A DNA stretch of 34,432 nt, taken from the NCBI GenBank assembly GCA_900545165.1, contig UQYA01000008.1, forward strand, positions 1 through 34,432, written 5' to 3'. This document shows positions 31,401 through 34,432 of this stretch, one piece after another. This DNA is from an uncultured Collinsella sp. (lineage in GTDB: Bacteria > Actinomycetota > Coriobacteriia > Coriobacteriales > Coriobacteriaceae). Under the pieces are notes generated by a model. That model was not told the DNA's origin and did not search any database. It saw only the letters and a program-made list of their open reading frames with translations. Within the stretch, counting starts at the first letter, position 1; the number at the start of each line of letters is the position of its first letter. The position numbers and the translations under genes were made by a program.

Positions 31401-31483
31401 TCGTAACCCATAAAGTACGCATGGGGTGCCAGGCGGTTCCTGTGGGTGAGCGCTTGGTTTTCCCAATCGTTAATGGCGTCCAT
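28475..31483 (-). CDS. ebgA: GH2 beta-galactosidase, Ebg/LacZ type
   Basis: A 1002-residue enzyme with the five-domain layout of LacZ/EbgA: sugar-binding jelly roll (about 45-215), Ig-like domain, TIM barrel (about 320-610), second Ig-like domain and the large C-terminal beta-galactosidase small-chain domain (about 715-990). The acid/base is E435 in SLGNESGYG and the nucleophile E497 in INCEYGHSMGN. It should hydrolyse lactose or beta-galactosides in the cytoplasm; no signal peptide is present. The ATG at 31481-31483 has GAAGGAG upstream. It is co-transcribed with ebgC from a promoter with three CAACCGGTTG operators, divergent from a LacI regulator. No lactose permease is adjacent. Confidence 0.93.
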   Translation of the reverse strand: MDAINDWENQALTHRNRLAPHAYFMGYETADLAATYSRELSRGFVQLSGSWQFRLFEGPAAVSNEELSTYKPEWDHVEVPHLWQVDGYGNLAYTDEGFPFPVDQPFVPSDDPTGVYQRIVNLPAVPAGAREIIRFDGIESYGELYVNGQYIGMTKGSRLSAEFDVTDALVEGDNLFAVKVLQYSDGSYIEDQDMWWASGIFRDVYLMQRPAAHLVDFRFRTHREGDAALITLDTVAEGASRVVFTLSDGENVVATGECVDSHAECSVTDAHFWNPEDPFLYDLTFEVYDDDKVSEYVPHRQGLAEVTVEGNHIYLNGTYFKMHGVNRHDHDDHKGRAVGLDRMRRDLELMKQHNINAVRTSHYANDPRFYELCDEYGIMLVAETDMESHGFENIGNIALVTDDPAWEPAYVDRIERLVMQERNHACIIMWSLGNESGYGCNIRAMYAKAHELDGRPVHYEEDRNADTVDVISTMYSRVSQMNDFGEHPFPKPRINCEYGHSMGNGPGGLSEYQEVFDRWDCIQGQFIWEWCDHGLAAVTEDGIAYDMYGGDNGDYPNNSNFCIDGMVFPWQQPSPGLTEYGQVICPVRMAYDAEAGELTVTNKRWFTTLEDVCLSAETLVDGDVVCRKTLMPGAVAPGESVQLPLVIHEAAVGETLLTVRAYTMAAHVWCEPMFQLGANQFAIANHPAPAIAAPTRPELTVEETEQEIRIHSLNGELTFSKVNGTVSEWKASGRDVMASGPQVGFWHPLVDNHAQEYDSLWKDNFIDVMQTSTRKVFWKQDGNAVVVTVSQRIAPPVRAFGMRVELVYTVLPSGRVDLKVSGEPYGDYSDIIPRIGISFEVPGCDRAVEWYGHGPGENYPDSLRANPVGHYRTTVDDMFTPYVMPQDCANREGTRWVALRSSHGDGVLVTRPADAASNPFSFSAWPYSCEAIDNAKHVYDLVPGDTVTVNINDQLLGLGSNSWGSEVLDSYRTRFESFSFEVSLRPLTSADLAQALAPIKEA

Positions 31484-31515
31484 GGTGATGCTCCTTCATC
31501 ATCGTAGTGATTCTT

Positions 31516-31618
31516 GTGCAACCGGTTGTCCTTATCTTACGGGCGATGCAAAATACTGTGCAACCGGTTGTCCGCTGAACGGTCGATTTGGCCGGGTTAA
31601 CGGTGCAACCGGTTGTAC
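31516..31618 (-). promoter_or_regulatory. ebgAC promoter with three LacI operators
   Basis: The palindrome CAACCGGTTG with TG/GTC-type flanks occurs at 31519-31528, 31561-31570 and 31606-31615 (centres 31523.5, 31565.5 and 31610.5; spacing 42 and 45 bp). On the minus strand -35 TTGCAC (complement of 31558-31563, in the middle operator) is 18 bp from -10 TAAGAT (complement of 31534-31539). The first operator covers the start near 31527; the third lies next to the distal half of the CCGTT element. Confidence 0.8.
31577..31603 (-). promoter_or_regulatory. CCGTT-N16-CCGTT upstream element, ebgA promoter
   Basis: GAACGG at 31577-31582 and TAACGG at 31598-31603 on the plus strand, 21 bp apart, with TTT midway. 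Centre near -63, one helical turn closer than in the three pectin promoters. Confidence 0.6.
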
Positions 31619-31792
31619 AATCGCAACACTTATGTCACCCTGAGTATCGAAACTCAGCACAAGACATCGTTCTTAAGCTCGTAGGCAACCTCCACGCCCG
31701 CTGATATCTCACCCACACGAGACGTATTCGATTTCGGCTTGGTTGCAAAACGACACCGGTCACCGGATATCATGAACGCTGTTCAGGCGCAC

Positions 31793-31798
31793 TATAGT
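31793..31798 (+). promoter_or_regulatory. Probable -10 box of the ebg LacI gene
   Basis: TATAGT lies 61 bp before the ATG at 31860. No convincing -35 is seen. A small palindrome TGAACGCTGTTCA (31773-31785) precedes it and could be a control site. Nothing else is recognised in 31620-31770. Confidence 0.35.
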
Positions 31799-31859
31799 AA
31801 GCTGTATCCGCACTAGCCCGTATCAGTGACAACATCGACCGCATTTTCCAGGAGACGCC

Positions 31860-32876
31860 ATGACACAACCAGTTCGCACCGCACCTACGCTTGCCGAGGT
31901 TGCCGCAGCTGCCGGCGTGTCGCGCTCCACGGCATCGCGCGCCCTCAACGATTCGCCCCGCATTAGCGAGGAAACCAAAAAGCGCGTCCGCGCGGCGGCC
32001 AAGGAAGTCAATTTTGTCCCCAACGCTCGTGGCCGAGCGCTCGCTGTCGGGCGCACGGAAATCATCGCCGTGCTCGTGACCGAGCCTCTGAGTGAACTCT
32101 TCAGCGACCCCACCTATAGCGAGTTTTTGAGCGGCATTACCGAGGAACTGTCGGAGTCGTCCTATCTGCCCGTTATCTTGCAGGCGTCTTCTACGCATGA
32201 GCGCAACCGCGCACGCGAGCACTTTGAGCGCCGCTCGTTCGACGCCGTGATCGACGTCTCTCCCTACAAAGGCAGCGAGCTGCTCGAGGTGCTGCGCGAG
32301 CTGGGCGTACCCACCGTGTTGTGCGGCCAGCTCGAGGGCCACCCCTATCGCGATGTGTTCTCGACGGTCTACTCTGACGACGAAGAGGGCGGACATTTTG
32401 CGGCACTCGCCATGAAGGATCGCGGGCGCAAAGATATCGTCGCCGTGTTGGGACCGCAAGACAACCCCGCTGTTGTCGACCGCCTGCGCGGCTACCGCGC
32501 CGTCTTGGGCGAAGACCTCCCAGACGCAAACGTTATCTATACCGGCTGGAACAGCGGAGACGGCTATCAGGCCATGCACCAGATCCTCGCGCGCGAGATT
32601 ACTTTCGATGGCGTGCTCTGCGGATCGGACCGTATCGCGGCTGGCGTCATCACCGCGCTCAACGAGGCAGGCCTATCCGTTCCTGCGGACGTTTCTGTCG
32701 TCGGCTTCGACGATCACGAGATTGCGGCGCGCTGCGTCCCCGCGCTCACGACCGTCCGCCAGCCCCTGCGCGAAGAAGGACACATGGCCGCCAACATTGC
32801 GCTCGACATGATCAAGGGTGCCGAGCCCACCACCTCCGTGATGCACATGCAGCTGATCCAGAGAGACTCGCTATAA
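31860..32876 (+). CDS. LacI-family repressor, probable regulator of ebgAC
   Basis: A 338-residue LacI/GalR protein and the only clear plus-strand gene. The helix-turn-helix spans residues 10-31 with recognition helix SRSTASRALND; the hinge follows (about 52-66), then the two-lobed sugar-binding domain with DGVLCGSDRIAAGVITAL and VSVVGFDDHEIAARCVPALTTV, standard for the family. AGGAG stands 5-6 nt before the ATG. It is divergent from ebgA, so it most likely binds the three CAACCGGTTG operators at 31519-31615 and is released by a galactoside. No such operator lies at its own promoter. Transcription ends at the first hairpin of the array at 32883. Confidence 0.88.
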   Translation: MTQPVRTAPTLAEVAAAAGVSRSTASRALNDSPRISEETKKRVRAAAKEVNFVPNARGRALAVGRTEIIAVLVTEPLSELFSDPTYSEFLSGITEELSESSYLPVILQASSTHERNRAREHFERRSFDAVIDVSPYKGSELLEVLRELGVPTVLCGQLEGHPYRDVFSTVYSDDEEGGHFAALAMKDRGRKDIVAVLGPQDNPAVVDRLRGYRAVLGEDLPDANVIYTGWNSGDGYQAMHQILAREITFDGVLCGSDRIAAGVITALNEAGLSVPADVSVVGFDDHEIAARCVPALTTVRQPLREEGHMAANIALDMIKGAEPTTSVMHMQLIQRDSL

Positions 32877-32882
32877 GAAAAT

Positions 32883-33086
32883 GGGGCAGGCTTTCCGCCG
32901 GACAGTTGTTGCGGAAAGCCTGCCCCGTTTTGAGCGCTCATTCTGGGACACAGTTTCCGTTAGACAGCTCAACCGGAAACTGTGCCCCATTATTTTGCCG
33001 AATTCTGGGTCGCGCTTTCCCAGAGGACCCCCTTTGGGAAAGCGCGACCCGTTTTGGACGCAAATTCCGGGTCGCAGTTTCCGCGA
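32883..33086. repeat. Four-unit hairpin array with exact 62-bp period
   Basis: Units begin with GGG at 32883, 32945, 33007 and 33069, exactly 62 bp apart. The first three form stems of 15-16 bp (32883-32898 with 32911-32926; 32945-32959 with 32974-32988; 33007-33021 with 33036-33050), each followed by a T-rich stretch and ATTCT/ATTCC. Stem sequences differ between units but pairing is kept. The fourth unit has only the left part (33069-33086). The first hairpin is a good terminator for the LacI gene (GTTTTG tail). The array fills the gap between convergent LacI and aspS. Confidence 0.8.
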
Positions 33087-33121
33087 CGCCCAGTCAACCT
33101 ATACCCTCGCAACCTCGGCGT

Positions 33122-33158
33122 ATAAAAAACGAGGGAAGACACACGTCCTTCCCTCGTT
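33122..33158 (-). terminator. Terminator of aspS
   Basis: A perfect 11-bp stem (33128-33138 with 33148-33158) followed on the minus strand by a T-run (complement of 33124-33129). It begins 24 bp past the aspS stop. Confidence 0.85.
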
Positions 33159-33181
33159 GCAAGCAAGATGTAGCCGCTCGC

Positions 33182-34432
33182 CTACATCAGGCGCAGGCTG
33201 ACGTCCTTGAGCTGGGCGCCGCTAACGGCACTCGGGGCGCCCGACATAAGGTCGGAGCCGCTGGCCGTCTTGGGAAACGCCATGACGTCGCGGATGGAGT
33301 CGGAACCGGCGAGCAGCATGCACACGCGGTCCAGGCCCAGAGCGAAACCGCCCATCGGGGGCGCACCAAACTTGAGGGCCTCCATGAGGAAGCCAAACTG
33401 AGACTCGGCGCGCTCCTCGGTAAAGCCCAGGAGCTTGAGCATGGACATCTGCATCTCGGCGTTGTGGATACGCATACCGCCACCGCCGGCCTCAAAGCCG
33501 TCCATGACAAAGTCGTAGGTGCAAGAACCGGCTGCCAACGGGTCGGCCTCGATCTTGGCGATGTCAGTCTCGGTCGGCAGGGTAAAGGGCTGGTGCTCGG
33601 CAGCATAGGCCTTGCGGTCCTCATCCCAATGGAACAGCGGGAAGTTGACAACCCACAGGAAGTCGTGACCCTCGCGCTTGATCTCGAGCGCGTTGGCCAT
33701 GTGGGAACGCATGCCGCCCAGGATCTCGTCGGAGAGCAGGCGCGGGCCGGCGGCGAACATCACAAGGTCGCCGGGCTCGACGTCCATGCGCTCGCGCAGA
33801 GCGGCCATCTCCTCGTCCGAGAAGAACTTGACGATGGGGCTGTTGATGGAGCCGTCCTCGCGGAAGGCGATCCATGCCAGGCCCTTGGCGCCAAACGTGG
33901 AGGCCACGCCGGCGAGCTTATCGATCTTGGCACGTGCCCAGGCACCGGCGCCCTTGGCGTTGATGGCCTTGACGACGGAGCCCTCCTCGTTTGCGGCAGT
34001 CGCAAAGACCTTGAACTTGGAGTTGGCAAAGATGTCGGTCAGGTCGACCAGGTGCATGCCATAGCGGGTATCGGGCTTGTCGGAGCCATAGGTGTCCATG
34101 GCATCCCAGTAGTTCATACGACGCAGCGGCGTGGGCATCTCGACACCCATGCGGCCGAAGGCGTCGGCCAGGACCTCCTCGAGCGCGCTCATGACGTCAT
34201 TCTGGTCCACGAAGGACATCTCGATATCGACCTGGGTGAACTCGGGCTGACGGTCGGCACGCAGGTCCTCGTCGCGGAAGCACTTGGCAACCTGGTAGTA
34301 GCGCTCGACGCCACCGACCATGAGCAGCTGCTTCAGGAGCTGCGGGGACTGCGGCAGGGCGTAGAAGTTGCCCGGCTGAATACGGCTGGGGACGATGAAG
34401 TCACGGGCGCCCTCGGGCGTGGACTTAAACAG
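33182..34432 (-). CDS. aspS: Aspartyl-tRNA synthetase (C-terminal part)
   Basis: The last 416 codons are in the window; the 5' end lies beyond the right edge (full bacterial enzymes have about 590 residues). The first visible residues (TPEGARDFIVPSR and FYALPQSPQLLKQLLMVGG) belong to the class II catalytic core. Motif 2 is seen as FRDEDLRADRQPEFTQVDIE and motif 3 as GGFALGLDRVCML. The bacterial-type GAD insertion lies between (about residues 150-270 of the visible part). The frame is continuous to the window edge, so the internal Met at 34319-34321 is not the start. It attaches aspartate to tRNA-Asp, and to tRNA-Asn if the enzyme is non-discriminating, which cannot be judged here. Confidence 0.95.
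   Translation of the reverse strand: MFKSTPEGARDFIVPSRIQPGNFYALPQSPQLLKQLLMVGGVERYYQVAKCFRDEDLRADRQPEFTQVDIEMSFVDQNDVMSALEEVLADAFGRMGVEMPTPLRRMNYWDAMDTYGSDKPDTRYGMHLVDLTDIFANSKFKVFATAANEEGSVVKAINAKGAGAWARAKIDKLAGVASTFGAKGLAWIAFREDGSINSPIVKFFSDEEMAALRERMDVEPGDLVMFAAGPRLLSDEILGGMRSHMANALEIKREGHDFLWVVNFPLFHWDEDRKAYAAEHQPFTLPTETDIAKIEADPLAAGSCTYDFVMDGFEAGGGGMRIHNAEMQMSMLKLLGFTEERAESQFGFLMEALKFGAPPMGGFALGLDRVCMLLAGSDSIRDVMAFPKTASGSDLMSGAPSAVSGAQLKDVSLRLM

Noticed and set aside
27914..31507. 1197-codon plus-strand open frame antisense to ebgA/ebgC
   Set aside because: It mirrors two well-supported genes in a high-GC region, has no ribosome site, and its protein lacks recognisable motifs. Long antisense frames are expected here.
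32883..33086. CRISPR array
   Set aside because: Only four units, stems differ in sequence, the repeated part is a hairpin rather than identical direct repeats with unique spacers, and no cas gene is present.
34319..34321. Met codon as start of aspS
   Set aside because: The frame continues upstream to the window edge with conserved AspRS sequence, so it is internal.
1..34432. tRNA or rRNA genes, phage or IS transposases
   Set aside because: I looked for cloverleaf arms and for transposase or integrase motifs in the gaps and found none.

Overview
The window looks like chromosomal DNA of a gut Actinobacterium of the Coriobacteriia, most likely Collinsella or a close relative. The reasons are the high GC content (about 60-65% in most genes), strong Shine-Dalgarno sites, and a mix of intracellular pectin catabolism, LacI regulators, an Ebg-type beta-galactosidase and Feo iron uptake. 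The genus is inference; there is no rRNA here. Almost all genes lie on the minus strand, so transcription runs from high to low coordinates.

Layout in coordinate order: (1) 1-110, start of an Old Yellow Enzyme-family flavin reductase that runs off the edge. (2) 311-16694, a pectin/galacturonate locus: GltD-like oxidoreductase, sugar isomerase, GH105 unsaturated-galacturonyl hydrolase, SGNH esterase, a pectin methylesterase fused to an alpha/beta hydrolase, GH28 polygalacturonase, GPH-family symporter, uxaA, uxaB, uxaC and a LacI regulator. (3) 16839-25496, a ferrous-iron locus (feoA2, feoA1, feoB and a FeoB-associated Cys-rich peptide) split by a lower-GC operon of three membrane glycosyltransferase-type genes, one with a PilZ domain. 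(4) 25729-25977, an HPr protein with Asp at position 46. (5) 26399-27862, an APC amino-acid permease. (6) 28016-32876, an ebgC/ebgA beta-galactosidase operon with a divergent LacI regulator. (7) 33182 to the right edge, aspS.

How the pectin genes work together: none of the enzymes has a visible signal peptide, so short methylated or acetylated pectin oligosaccharides are probably imported by the symporter, de-esterified by the CE8/hydrolase fusion and the SGNH enzyme, and cut to monomers by GH28 and GH105. Galacturonate then passes through UxaC, UxaB and UxaA to 2-keto-3-deoxygluconate. No lyase, KDG kinase or KDPG aldolase is present here.

The most interesting signal is regulatory. Three pectin promoters carry paired LacI operators (core TGAACGTT) 38-41 bp apart, one over the -35 and one over the start site; the beta-galactosidase promoter has the same layout with a different operator (core CAACCGGTTG). 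Upstream of all four promoters is an undescribed element, two direct CCGTT repeats exactly 21 bp apart around a central A-rich tract, centred near -72 (three promoters) or -63 (one). This is the spacing expected of an activator shared by both regulons. Other structures worth a look are a four-unit array with an exact 62-bp period whose hairpin stems covary, a 220-bp nested palindrome, and a 32-bp inverted repeat.
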